7,364 bases of DNA. Origin: Brachybacterium sp. Lineage in GTDB: Bacteria; Actinomycetota; Actinomycetes; Actinomycetales; Dermabacteraceae. Numbering within the stretch: the first letter of the stretch is position 1; each line of letters opens with the position of its first letter. This document shows positions 1 to 7,363 of this stretch, piece by piece. A program made the position numbers and the translations under genes. The stretch is taken from assembly GCA_030451965.1 (NCBI GenBank), contig JAKDNE010000158.1, positions 1 to 7,364 on the forward strand, in the 5' to 3' direction. A model generated the notes under the pieces. That model saw nothing but the letters and a program-made list of their open reading frames with translations, did not search any database and was not told the DNA's origin.

Positions 1-6
1 ATCAGG

Positions 7-68
7 TGAGGCAACGAAGAAGACCAAGCGGGCATCTTGACATGAGGCAACAGGGCATCCTGCTGACA
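7..68. repeat. imperfect short direct repeat downstream of the operon
   Basis: Three short words occur twice in the same order just after the last stop codon: TGAGGCAAC (7-15, 43-51), GGGCATC (30-36, 53-59) and TGACA (38-42, 64-68). The copies differ in the spacing between words, so this is at best a decayed tandem duplication and may be chance. No inverted repeat that would form a terminator was seen in bases 1-74. Confidence 0.25.
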
Positions 69-74
69 ATGCTC

Positions 75-341
75 CTAGCCTGTCGCGACAGTGGCGTTCT
101 CCACCGCGGCACAGGCCTCGTCGAGGCTCGCCCCACGAGCCACGGCTGCGCCGACCAGGAAGGCCGATATCGGTGCCATCGACCGTTGGACGCCCTCGGC
201 GACCACCCCGGTCATCAGGTGGACCCGATCCACGTCCAGGTCCACGCACGCCACGTCCAGCTGCGCGGAGACCCGGTACAGCCACGGTTGCAAGGTCGTC
301 GCCCAATCGTCCTGAAGGGTGACCGGCGGCTTCGCTGCCAT
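75..341 (-). CDS. small DUF6457-like protein, possible molybdenum-cofactor accessory
   Basis: A protein of 88 residues with no signal peptide or membrane helix. It starts with a short variable head, then a segment beginning at DDWATTLQPWL (about 11-21), a Val/Asp-rich middle (VACVDLDVDRVHLMTGVVAEGV, about 30-51), and the block RSMAPISAFLVGAAVARGAS (about 53-72) before a final helix with DEACAAV. The pattern W..L..L then V...A.GV.R..AP...FLVG.A.GRG is what I recall of DUF6457, an uncharacterised family of Actinomycetota found alone or joined to MobA-type molybdenum cofactor guanylyltransferases. It shares one base with the narI stop, so it is probably made with the reductase. A role in MGD supply or NarG maturation is inference from context. 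There are no catalytic motifs and no cysteine pair. The gene is surely coding; the family assignment is from memory of the pattern. Confidence 0.8.
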   Translation of the reverse strand: MAAKPPVTLQDDWATTLQPWLYRVSAQLDVACVDLDVDRVHLMTGVVAEGVQRSMAPISAFLVGAAVARGASLDEACAAVENATVATG

Positions 342-1072
342 CAGAACTTCACCTTCTCCCAGCCGCGGCGCTCGGCCTCCTTGCGGGGGTCCTTGCTCCG
401 GTAGACGATGTACGGCCGGGTCAGGTAGCCCACCGGGGCCGCGAAGACGTGCACCAACCGGGTGAACGGCCAGATCCCGAACAGGGCGATCGCGCTGAGC
501 ACGTGCAGCTGGAAGAAGATCGGCGCCTGGCTCATCAGCTCCACGGAGGGCTGCAGGGTCCAGAACTGCCGGAACCAGATCGAGACGCCCTCACGGTAGT
601 CGTAGGTGCCGAAGCCCGTGTGCACCACGGTCGCCAGCACCCCGCAGAGGATGGTCATCGCCAGCAGCAGGTACATGAGCTTGTCGCCGGCGGTGGTGGC
701 CCCGAAGACGCGCCGGTTGCTGCGGCGCCGGTAGATCAGGATGAACAGCCCGCCCACGCAGGCCACGGCGGCGGCGAGCCCGATGATGAGGGCCATCAGG
801 TGGTACATGTGATCGGTGATACCGAAGAAGCGCGTCCAGGACTTCGGGATCCCGAGACCCACGACGTGGCCGAAGAAGATCCCGATGATCCCGTAGTGGA
901 ACATCGGTGAGCCGATCGAGAGCAGCTTGGACTCGTAGATCTGGCTGGAGCGGGTGGTCCAGCCGAAGCGGTCCTGACGGAATCGCCATATGTGCCCGAG
1001 CACGAACACGGCGAGCACCATGTAGGGGAACACCACCCACAGCAGCAGCTGGGGCGTGGTCGCGTCGTTCAT
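341..1072 (-). CDS. narI: respiratory nitrate reductase gamma subunit NarI (cytochrome b)
   Basis: Membrane anchor and quinol dehydrogenase: it oxidises menaquinol/quinol and passes electrons through two b-type hemes to NarH. It has 243 residues (E. coli NarI has 225). Five hydrophobic segments are visible at about 8-28, 54-74, 88-115, 131-152 and 183-210, the family's usual topology. The heme ligands match in both identity and spacing: His59 and His69 (ten apart, like E. coli His56/His66), and His190 and His208 (eighteen apart, like His187/His205). Other conserved parts are SPMFHYGIIGIFFGHVVGL and the WPFTRLVHVFAAP block after helix five. The C-terminal tail is short and basic, as expected on the cytoplasmic side. 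Its ATG overlaps the narJ stop (ATGA), and its TGA shares one base with the ATG of the next gene. Confidence 0.98.
   Translation of the reverse strand: MNDATTPQLLLWVVFPYMVLAVFVLGHIWRFRQDRFGWTTRSSQIYESKLLSIGSPMFHYGIIGIFFGHVVGLGIPKSWTRFFGITDHMYHLMALIIGLAAAVACVGGLFILIYRRRSNRRVFGATTAGDKLMYLLLAMTILCGVLATVVHTGFGTYDYREGVSIWFRQFWTLQPSVELMSQAPIFFQLHVLSAIALFGIWPFTRLVHVFAAPVGYLTRPYIVYRSKDPRKEAERRGWEKVKF
352..357 (-). promoter_or_regulatory. ribosome binding site for the small gene after narI
   Basis: AGAAGG sits ten bases before the ATG at 341, in the last codons of narI. The spacing is a little long, but together with the TGATG junction it supports translation of the downstream gene. Confidence 0.55.
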
Positions 1073-1890
1073 GAGGGTCGTCCTCTCAACAGGTCCACGG
1101 GGACAGGTCCGGGTGCCGCGGAATCGGAGCCGCAGCCGCTCGAGGCGAAGGTCTGCCCGGCGAGGTCTCCGGCATCGCCATCGAGCCCGTAGCCGTCCAG
1201 GCCCACGGTCTCGTCCTCCGGGCCCTCCTCAGCCAGCTTCAGCACGGCGGCACGGTCGTCGGCGTCCAGCGGCGGCAGGGTCGAGCACAGCGCCACCAGC
1301 GCGCCGTGCCACGGGGAGCTGATATCCGCCAGGTGCAGGCGCAGCAGCTCCACCCCCGGGCGGTTGGAGCGCAGGATCTTCGCCCCGCGCTCCGCATCGT
1401 GGCCGGCACCGAATTCGAGCACCACCGGCAGATGGTCCGGCAGCTCCTCGCTGCCGATCTCCAGGCCCACGGCCCGGAAGTCCTGCTTGATGCGCAGCAG
1501 CGCCATCCCGCGGCGACGGGTGTCGCCGTGGCTGAAGTAGGTCAGGTGCAGACACCCCCGGCGCCGGGTGTCGAAGGTGTCGACATACTGCTCCTGGACC
1601 GTGACCGGATCCTGCTCGCTCAGCACATCGACGGTGCGCAGCAGCGCCGAGCGCGCCGGCTCCGGGAGCTCCGCGGCCAGCGCGCGGACCTCTCCGTAGC
1701 GGGCGAGGGTCTGCACGTCCGGATAGCTCAGCACCCAGGACACCGCGATCCAGGTGATGCGCAGCTGCTCGGTGCTCATCCCCGAGGCATGCAGGAGATT
1801 CTTCGGTGCACGCCCCCGCGGTGGCAGGGTCGCGGTGCCTCCCCCGCTCGCCCCGCCGCGTCGACTCAGCAGTCGTGCCAGGGCACCCAT
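1069..1890 (-). CDS. narJ: nitrate reductase assembly chaperone NarJ (delta subunit)
   Basis: System-specific chaperone: NarJ proteins bind apo-NarGH, allow Mo-bis-MGD and FS0 insertion into NarG, and promote docking to NarI; they are not part of the final enzyme. From the ATG at 1890 it has 273 residues. The conserved NarJ/TorD-type core runs from about 40 to 225: ITWIAVSWVLSYPD near 45-58, YVDTFD near 102-107, LHLTYFSHGDTRRRG near 114-128, and EELPDHLPVVLEFGAG near 148-163. Two tails lie outside the core: a basic, Gly-rich N-terminal stretch of 37 residues before Met38, and an acidic, Gly/Ser-rich C-terminal stretch (about 222-273) with Cys253. The start at 1890 is chosen for its ribosome binding site and the TGATG junction with narH. 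Met38 at 1779 is the alternative and would give a 236-residue protein closer to usual family length. The 3' end overlaps narI by four bases (ATGA). Confidence 0.95.
   Translation of the reverse strand: MGALARLLSRRGGASGGGTATLPPRGRAPKNLLHASGMSTEQLRITWIAVSWVLSYPDVQTLARYGEVRALAAELPEPARSALLRTVDVLSEQDPVTVQEQYVDTFDTRRRGCLHLTYFSHGDTRRRGMALLRIKQDFRAVGLEIGSEELPDHLPVVLEFGAGHDAERGAKILRSNRPGVELLRLHLADISSPWHGALVALCSTLPPLDADDRAAVLKLAEEGPEDETVGLDGYGLDGDAGDLAGQTFASSGCGSDSAAPGPVPVDLLRGRPS
1081..1086 (-). promoter_or_regulatory. narI ribosome binding site inside narJ
   Basis: AGAGGA ends eight bases before the narI ATG at 1072, within the last codons of narJ. It supports both this start and translational coupling through the ATGA junction. 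Confidence 0.65.
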
Positions 1891-3524
1891 CAGGCGGTCC
1901 CTGCAGCGGGGGCCGGGAACAGCCCGTCGGGCCGTCCGTTGCCGTCCCAGTTCAGCAGGTTGATCCGTACACCCTCCGGCCGCTCCACGGCGTTCTCCTG
2001 CCGTTTGCTCGAGAATCCAGGACCGGACATCCCCATCGACTCCTCGGGCGGGGACATTCCCATTCCGGGGCCGCCGGGAGCGTTCAGCGGGCAATCGGTG
2101 CCGGTGGACTCGAGGTCGTGGGCGGACTCGTGGTGCCCCACCGGGATCACGTAGCGGTCCTCGTACTTCGCGATCGCGAGCAGACGGTACATCTCCTGCA
2201 TCGTCTCGCCGTCCATGCCGACGGCGTTGGCGATCCCCTCTCGAGGTTCGTTGCCGAGGTTGATGTCCCGCATGTACGAGCGCATCGCGGCCATCCGGTA
2301 CAGCACCCGCTCGACCGTGGGCACGTCCCCGGCGGTGAACAGGTTCGCGAGGTACTCCACCGGGATCCGCAGGGCGTCGATCGCGGCGAACAGGCTCTCC
2401 GCGTCCTCGGCGTCGTAGCCGGTGTCCCGGACGACATCCACCACCGGCGAGAGCGGCGGGATGTACCAGACCATCGGCATCGTGCGGTACTCGGGATGCA
2501 GCGGGAGCGCGACCTCGTACTCTTTGATCAGCTTGTAGGTCGGGGAGTTCTGTGCGGCGAGGATCCAGTCGTGATGGATCCCGGCGGCCTCCGCCCCGCG
2601 GATGACCTCGGGGTCGTGCGGGTCCAGGATCACGTCCATCTGAGAGCGGTAGAGGTCCTGCTCATCGGTGACGGAGGCGGCCTCGGTGACCTTGTCCGCG
2701 TCGTAGAGCACCAGGCCGATGTAGCGCAGCCGGCCCACGCAGGTCTCCGCGCACACCGTCGGCTCGCCCTGCTCGAGGCGGGGGTAGCAGAAGGTGCACT
2801 TCTCGGCCTTGCCGGTCTGGTGGTTGAAGTAGATCTTCTTGTACGGGCAGCCGGTGATGCACATGCGCCAGCCGCGGCAGCCGTCCTGATCCACCAGGAC
2901 GACCCCGTCCTCCTCGCGCTTGTAGATCGCGCCCGAGGGGCAGGAGGCGACACAGGTGGGGTTCAGGCAGTGCTCGCAGATGCGCGGCAGGTAGAACATG
3001 AAGGTCTGGTCGAACTCGAACTGGACCTTGTCCTCGATGCCCTTGATCATCGGGTCCTTGTCCTTGTGCAGGTAGGTGCCACCGAGGTCGTCGTCCCAGT
3101 TGCCGGACCACTGGATATCCATCCGGTCACCGGTGATCAGCGACTTCGGAGGCGCGGTCGGGATGGTCTCCTGCTGCGCCGGGGCGTGGAGCAGGTTGTC
3201 GTACTCGTAGGTCCACGGCTCGTAGTAGTCCTCGATGCCTGGCAGCTTCGGGTTCGAGAACAGCTGCATGAGCTTGGTGATGCGGCCACCGGCCTTGAGC
3301 TTGAGGCGGCCGTTCTTCCCGAGCTCCCAGCCGCCCTTCCACTTCTCCTGGTCCTCGTAGCCACGGGGGTACCCCTGACCGGGTCGGGTCTCGACGTTGT
3401 TGAACCACATGTACTCGGTGCCGGACCGATTCGTCCACGCCTGCTTGCAGGTGACCGAGCAGGTGTGGCAGCCGATGCACTTGTCGAGGTTCATCACCAT
3501 CGACATCTGGGCCATGACTCGCAT
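1890..3524 (-). CDS. narH: respiratory nitrate reductase beta (iron-sulfur) subunit NarH
   Basis: Electron-transfer subunit that carries electrons from the NarI hemes to NarG through four Fe-S clusters; a peripheral protein on the cytoplasmic face. It has 544 residues (E. coli NarH has 512). Four cysteine groups are visible: Cys16/19/22/26 (DKCIGCHTCSVTC), Cys183/186/191/195 (CEHCLNPTCVASC), Cys216/222/226 with Trp219 in the place of a cysteine (CRGWRMCITGC), and Cys243/246/258/262 (CTFC then CAETC). The Trp substitution marks the [3Fe-4S] cluster, as known for NarH. The start MRVMAQMSMVMNLDKC fits the usual family N-terminus and has a good ribosome binding site. The last ~70 residues are a Gly/Pro/Met-rich linker (GGPGMGMSPP, MGMSGPG) and then a tail with INLLNWDGNGRPDG, beyond the conserved core. 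Its TGA shares its last base with the narJ ATG, so narJ translation is probably coupled. Confidence 0.98.
   Translation of the reverse strand: MRVMAQMSMVMNLDKCIGCHTCSVTCKQAWTNRSGTEYMWFNNVETRPGQGYPRGYEDQEKWKGGWELGKNGRLKLKAGGRITKLMQLFSNPKLPGIEDYYEPWTYEYDNLLHAPAQQETIPTAPPKSLITGDRMDIQWSGNWDDDLGGTYLHKDKDPMIKGIEDKVQFEFDQTFMFYLPRICEHCLNPTCVASCPSGAIYKREEDGVVLVDQDGCRGWRMCITGCPYKKIYFNHQTGKAEKCTFCYPRLEQGEPTVCAETCVGRLRYIGLVLYDADKVTEAASVTDEQDLYRSQMDVILDPHDPEVIRGAEAAGIHHDWILAAQNSPTYKLIKEYEVALPLHPEYRTMPMVWYIPPLSPVVDVVRDTGYDAEDAESLFAAIDALRIPVEYLANLFTAGDVPTVERVLYRMAAMRSYMRDINLGNEPREGIANAVGMDGETMQEMYRLLAIAKYEDRYVIPVGHHESAHDLESTGTDCPLNAPGGPGMGMSPPEESMGMSGPGFSSKRQENAVERPEGVRINLLNWDGNGRPDGLFPAPAAGTA
1898..1902 (-). 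promoter_or_regulatory. narJ ribosome binding site inside narH
   Basis: AGGGA lies in the last codons of narH, seven bases before the ATG at 1890. It favours this narJ start over the internal ATG at 1779, which has no comparable purine-rich site upstream. Confidence 0.65.
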
Positions 3525-3532
3525 GTCGTAAT

Positions 3533-3537
3533 TCCTT
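3533..3537 (-). promoter_or_regulatory. narH ribosome binding site
   Basis: AAGGA (within GAGAAGGAAT) lies in the 27-base narG-narH gap, eight bases before the ATG at 3524. It supports this start over the in-frame ATG three codons later. The gap shows no hairpin or promoter, so narH is likely read from the narG transcript. Confidence 0.75.
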
Positions 3538-3551
3538 CTCGCTCGTGGGGC

Positions 3552-6500
3552 TCAGTACTCGACGGGGGCGGTGCGCTTGCGGATCATCGTGACCTCGTCC
3601 CGCTGGTTCCCGGTGGGGCCGTAATAGTTGAAGGCGAAGGACAGCTGCGCGTACCCGCCGATGAGGTGCGAGGGCTTGATCATGATCCTCGTCAGGGAGT
3701 TGGTGATCCCGCCTCGTTTGCCGTCCCGCTCGGTCAGCGGCACGTTGACCGTGCGCTCCTGCCCGTGGTGCATGAAAGCGGTGCCCGGGGGCATCCGGTG
3801 GGAGACCACGGCGCGGGCGGAGACCACGCCGTTGCGATTGGTGACCTCCACCCAGTCGTTGTCGGTGATGCCGACGGCCTCGGCATCCTGCACGCTCATC
3901 CAGATGTTCTGCCCGCCGCGGGACAGGTTCATCATGAAGAAGTTCTCCTGGTACATCGAGTGGATCGCCCACTTGTTGTGCGGGGTCAGGTAGCGCACGG
4001 AGATCGACGTCCCGTCGTTCTCCCCGAGTGATTTCTCCCCGAACAGAGCGGTCATGTCCAACGGCGGTCGGAAGACCGGGAGGGCCTCCCCCATCTCCAG
4101 CATCCAGTCGTGGTCGAGGTAGTAGTGCTGGCGCCCGGTCAGCGTGTGCCAGGGCTTCTTGCGCTCGACGTTGATCGTGAACGGGCTGTACCGGCGCCCG
4201 CCGCTCTCGGAACCGGACCACTCGGGACTGGTGATCACCGGGACCGGTGCCGCCTTGGTGTCGGCGAAGTGGATCCGCTTGCCCTCGTGCTCAGCGGCGA
4301 GGTCGTGCATCGTGGTGCCGGTGCGCTTCTCGAGGGTCTTGAAGCCCTGGGTGGCCATGCGCCCGTTGGTGGTGCCCGACAGGCTCAGGATGAATTCGCA
4401 CGCGTGCAGGTCCGTGACGAGCTTGGGGCGTCCGGCGGCGGGGCCCGTGCGGTGGACGCCGTTGAGGGCGCCGAGCTCGGCGACGAACTCCTTCACGTCG
4501 TAGGTGACGCCCTTGGTGGTCATGCCCTTCTCCTCGAGGAGCGGGCCGACCGAGGTGTACTTCGCATGGATCTGGGTGAAGTCCCGCTCGACCTCCACCA
4601 GGTCGGGCATGGTCAGGCCCGGGACCGCCTCGCACTCCCCCTTCCTCCAATCCCGCACCCGTCCGTGCGGGGTGGCCATCGCCCCCGGCGAGTCGTGCTG
4701 CAGGGGGAACGCGACGACGTCCTTGCGGGTGCCCAGATGGGTCTCGGCGAGCTGGCTGAAGCGCTCTGCGATCGTCGACCAGGTCTCCCAGTCCGTGCGC
4801 GACTCCCAGGGATTGGAGATCGCCGGGTTGAAGGAGTGCACGAAGGGGTGCATGTCGGTGGTGGAGAGGTCGTGCTTCTCGTACCAGGTCGCGGCCGGCA
4901 GCACCACGTCGGAGTGCAGGGTGTGGCTGGTCATGCGGAAGTCGAGGGTGAGCATCAGATCGACCTTGCCGATCGGTGCCTCCTCCCGCCAGCGCACGTC
5001 CTTGGGTCGGAGGTGCTCGGGGGTCTCCTCACCGGTGGCGGAGCTCTCCACGCCCAGCAGGTGGCGGAAGAAGTACTGGTCTCCCTTGGCGGAGGAGCCG
5101 AGCGTGTTCGCGCGCCAGATCGACCAGATCTTCGGGTGGTTGTCCGGAGCGTCCGGGTCCTCGGCGGCGAAATTGATACCGCCGTTCTTGAGCTGGTCGA
5201 CCAGGTACGGGATCGTCTCCTCCCCCGCCTCCGCGGCGCGGTCGGCGACGTCCAGCGAGCTGATGTCGAACTGCGGGTAGAAGGGCTGCCAGCCCAGTCT
5301 CTGCGAGAGAGCGATGGCGTCGGCGGTGGTCATGTCCGCGAAGGCGCCGGCCCCGGTGGTCGCGGCCAGGGTGTCCGCGCCGAAGCGGTCGTACCGCCAC
5401 TGGTCGGAGTGCATGTACCAGTAGGTGGTCTGGGTCATCTGCCGGGGCGGGCGCGACCAGTCCAGGGCATTGGCCAGATGCGACCAGCCGGTGATCGGCC
5501 GCACCTTCTCCTGCCCGACGTAGTGGGCCCAGCCACCGCCGTTGACCCCCTGGGTGCCGCACAGGTTCGTGAGCGTCAGGAAGGAGCGGTAGATGGTGTC
5601 CGAGTGGAACCAGTGGTTCGTACCGGCGCCCATGATGATCATCGAGCGCCCGCCGGAATCGATCGCGTTCTGGGCGAACTCGCGGGCGATGCGCGCCACG
5701 GCCTGGCCGGGCACGCCGGTGATCGTCTCCTGCCACGCCGGGGTGTACAGGGCTTCGACATCGTCGAGGCCCGTGGCCCACTGGCCGGGAAGCCCCTCCC
5801 GGCCCACGCCGTATTCGGCCAGCAGCAGGTCGAAGACGGTGGTGACCAGGCGGCCGTCCACCGTGCGCACCGGCACCCCGCGGGGCACATCTCCGCGGCC
5901 GCCCTGGCCCACGGTGTCGAAGCGGGGCAGCAGCACCTCGGCGACGTCCTCGTGGTGTCCCAGCAGCGACAGGGCGGGGTCGAGATCGCCGAGCTCCAGG
6001 TTCCAACGACCCTCACCGTCGGCGGAGAAGCGATGTCCGAGGGTGCCGTTGGGGACGGCGACGTCGCCACGGGCACGGTCGAAGAGCATCGGTTTGAAGT
6101 CGGCGTGCTCGGTCGTGGCCTCGGCGGTGCGGTGCTCGCCGGCCTCGCTCGCGACCAGGAACTTGCCCGGCAGCAGCGTGCCGTCCTCCCGGCGCTCGAG
6201 CTGGACCAGGAAGGGAAGATCGGTGTACTGCTTCGAGTAGGACTCGAAGTACGGGACCTGCTGGTCGACGTAGAACTCGCGCAGGATCGTGTGGCCCATG
6301 CCCATGGCGAGCGCTGCATCGGTGCCGGGGTGCGGGGCGAGCCATTCGTCGGCGAACTTCACCGATTCCGCGTAGTCGGGGGCCACCGAGATGACCTTCT
6401 GGCCGCGGTAGCGCGCTTCCGTCATCCAGTGCGCGTCCGGGGTGCGGGTCAGGGGCACGTTCGAGCCCCACATGATGAGGTAGGCCGCGTCCCACCAGTC

Positions 6501-7322
6501 GCCGGACTCCGGCACGTCGGTCTGGTCGCCGAAGACCTGCGGGGAAGCGGGCGGCAGGTCGGCGTACCAGTCGTAGAAGGACAGCATGGGACTGCCGATG
6601 AGCTGGTGGAAGCGGGCTCCGGAGGAGAAGGAGACCTGGCTCATCGCCGGGATCGGGGAGAATCCGGTGGCCCGGTCCGGACCGTACTCCTTGACGGTGT
6701 GGACATAGGCGGCGGCCACGAGCTCCACGGCCTCGTCCCAGGTGGCGCGCACCAGGCCGCCCTTGCCCCGGGCCTGCTTGTAGCGCATGGCCTTCTCCGG
6801 GTCGGAGACGATCGCCTTCCAGGCCTCGACCGGGTCGTGCCCGGGGGCCTTCGCCTTCTCCTCGCGGTACAGGCGCAGCAGCTCCGATCGCACGTAGGGG
6901 TAGCGCACGCGCGTGGGCGAGTAGGTGTACCAGGAGAAGGAGGCGCCGCGCGGGCAGCCGCGCGGCTCGTACTCGGGCTTGTCAGGGCCGACGGAGGGGT
7001 AGTCGGTCTCCTGGGACTCCCAGGTGATGACGCCGTCCTTGACGTAGACCTTCCAGGAGCAGGAGCCGGTGCAGTTCACCCCGTGGGTGGAGCGCACCAC
7101 CTTGTCGTGACTCCAGCGCTCACGGTAGAAGGAGTCGCCGCTGCGCCCGCCCACCTTGTGGGTCTCGCGGTTGTCCTCGCTGACCTTCTCCGAGCGGCTG
7201 AACATCTTGCGGGCGCCGATGAGGGCATCGAACAGCGGGGAGTCGATCCCGGGTGAGGTGCCGGCCCCGGGGGTGCGCCGTGCGGCGGGGTCCTGCTGAG
7301 GCTGACGGTCCTGGATGGTCAT
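3552..7322 (-). CDS. narG: respiratory nitrate reductase alpha (catalytic) subunit NarG
   Basis: Catalytic subunit of membrane-bound nitrate reductase: it reduces nitrate to nitrite at a Mo-bis-MGD centre, on the cytoplasmic face, with electrons from NarH. The protein has 1256 residues, normal for the family (E. coli NarG is about 1245). The FS0 [4Fe-4S] ligands are His80, Cys84, Cys88 and Cys123, in HGVNCTGSCSW and RGCPRG. Asp251 in SFYDWYADLPPASP matches the Mo-coordinating Asp222 of E. coli. The family signature GAGTNHWFHSDTIYRS lies near 565-580, followed by NLCGTQGVNGGGWAHYVGQE. The C-terminal molybdopterin-dinucleotide-binding domain begins around residue 1060 (GRQHYYLDHDW). About 30 N-terminal residues are variable, and no hydrophobic Tat or Sec signal follows, as expected for a cytoplasm-facing NarG. 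The ATG is fixed by a strong Shine-Dalgarno. It is first of the four structural genes, 27 bases before narH. No frameshift or missing ligand was seen. Confidence 0.98.
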   Translation of the reverse strand: MTIQDRQPQQDPAARRTPGAGTSPGIDSPLFDALIGARKMFSRSEKVSEDNRETHKVGGRSGDSFYRERWSHDKVVRSTHGVNCTGSCSWKVYVKDGVITWESQETDYPSVGPDKPEYEPRGCPRGASFSWYTYSPTRVRYPYVRSELLRLYREEKAKAPGHDPVEAWKAIVSDPEKAMRYKQARGKGGLVRATWDEAVELVAAAYVHTVKEYGPDRATGFSPIPAMSQVSFSSGARFHQLIGSPMLSFYDWYADLPPASPQVFGDQTDVPESGDWWDAAYLIMWGSNVPLTRTPDAHWMTEARYRGQKVISVAPDYAESVKFADEWLAPHPGTDAALAMGMGHTILREFYVDQQVPYFESYSKQYTDLPFLVQLERREDGTLLPGKFLVASEAGEHRTAEATTEHADFKPMLFDRARGDVAVPNGTLGHRFSADGEGRWNLELGDLDPALSLLGHHEDVAEVLLPRFDTVGQGGRGDVPRGVPVRTVDGRLVTTVFDLLLAEYGVGREGLPGQWATGLDDVEALYTPAWQETITGVPGQAVARIAREFAQNAIDSGGRSMIIMGAGTNHWFHSDTIYRSFLTLTNLCGTQGVNGGGWAHYVGQEKVRPITGWSHLANALDWSRPPRQMTQTTYWYMHSDQWRYDRFGADTLAATTGAGAFADMTTADAIALSQRLGWQPFYPQFDISSLDVADRAAEAGEETIPYLVDQLKNGGINFAAEDPDAPDNHPKIWSIWRANTLGSSAKGDQYFFRHLLGVESSATGEETPEHLRPKDVRWREEAPIGKVDLMLTLDFRMTSHTLHSDVVLPAATWYEKHDLSTTDMHPFVHSFNPAISNPWESRTDWETWSTIAERFSQLAETHLGTRKDVVAFPLQHDSPGAMATPHGRVRDWRKGECEAVPGLTMPDLVEVERDFTQIHAKYTSVGPLLEEKGMTTKGVTYDVKEFVAELGALNGVHRTGPAAGRPKLVTDLHACEFILSLSGTTNGRMATQGFKTLEKRTGTTMHDLAAEHEGKRIHFADTKAAPVPVITSPEWSGSESGGRRYSPFTINVERKKPWHTLTGRQHYYLDHDWMLEMGEALPVFRPPLDMTALFGEKSLGENDGTSISVRYLTPHNKWAIHSMYQENFFMMNLSRGGQNIWMSVQDAEAVGITDNDWVEVTNRNGVVSARAVVSHRMPPGTAFMHHGQERTVNVPLTERDGKRGGITNSLTRIMIKPSHLIGGYAQLSFAFNYYGPTGNQRDEVTMIRKRTAPVEY

Positions 7323-7363
7323 GGGTGCTCCTCCTGGGGGCGAGGGTGCGGGTCGACGGTGAC
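7319..7363 (-). CDS. possible 3' end of an upstream gene overlapping narG (partial)
   Basis: The frame entering from the right edge reads V-T-V-D-P-H-P-R-P-Q-E-E-H-P and ends in TGA at 7321-7319, which overlaps the narG ATG at 7322-7320 as an ATGA junction. The same four-base junction occurs between narJ and narI in this window. Twelve of its fourteen codons end in G or C, as in the genes nearby, but another frame scores equally well, so composition alone does not prove coding. If real, it is the hydrophilic tail of a gene co-transcribed with narG. A NarK-type nitrate/nitrite transporter is a common neighbour of narG in Actinomycetota, but nothing in 14 residues identifies it. It could also be plain 5' untranslated sequence. 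Confidence 0.35.
   Translation of the reverse strand, partial: VTVDPHPRPQEEHP
7328..7335 (-). promoter_or_regulatory. narG ribosome binding site
   Basis: On the minus strand AGGAGGAG precedes the narG ATG at 7322; the core AGGAGG is seven bases from the ATG. It is the strongest Shine-Dalgarno match in the window. It fixes the narG start, although the narG frame stays open upstream to the right edge. Confidence 0.85.

Noticed and set aside
2..58. Minus-strand 18-codon frame (with four Cys) and an open frame from ATG at 35 running off the left edge
   Set aside because: Neither has a properly placed ribosome binding site; the first uses codons unlike the neighbours and the second is only 11 codons long in the window. 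They cannot be supported.
37..70. TTGACA at 37-42 on the plus strand as a promoter -35 box
   Set aside because: At the expected 17-base spacing the -10 position reads CTGCTG, which is not TATAAT-like, and it would fire into the 3' end of the operon with no gene to serve.
3525..3551. Promoter or attenuator in the narG-narH gap
   Set aside because: Only 27 bases, with a ribosome binding site but no hairpin or promoter-like boxes.
1806..4031. Plus-strand open frame of 741 codons opposite narH, the narG 3' end and the narJ 5' end
   Set aside because: It crosses three real genes on the other strand and has the same biased composition as other shadow frames; no domain is recognisable.
3127..4221. 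Minus-strand 364-codon frame overlapping narG and narH
   Set aside because: It is an Arg/Pro/Ala/Gly-rich out-of-frame reading of narG and narH; the real frames carry all the expected motifs.
4110..7256. Plus-strand open frame of 1048 codons opposite narG
   Set aside because: It lies fully antisense to a well-conserved narG. Long antisense frames are expected in very GC-rich genes, and its translation is a low-complexity run of Gly, Val, Arg, His and Asp without recognisable domains.
7250..7322. Twin-arginine signal at the NarG N-terminus (Arg14-Arg15)
   Set aside because: The pair is not followed by a hydrophobic stretch, and no S/T-RR-x-F-L-K-type motif is present. NarG of this family works on the cytoplasmic side.
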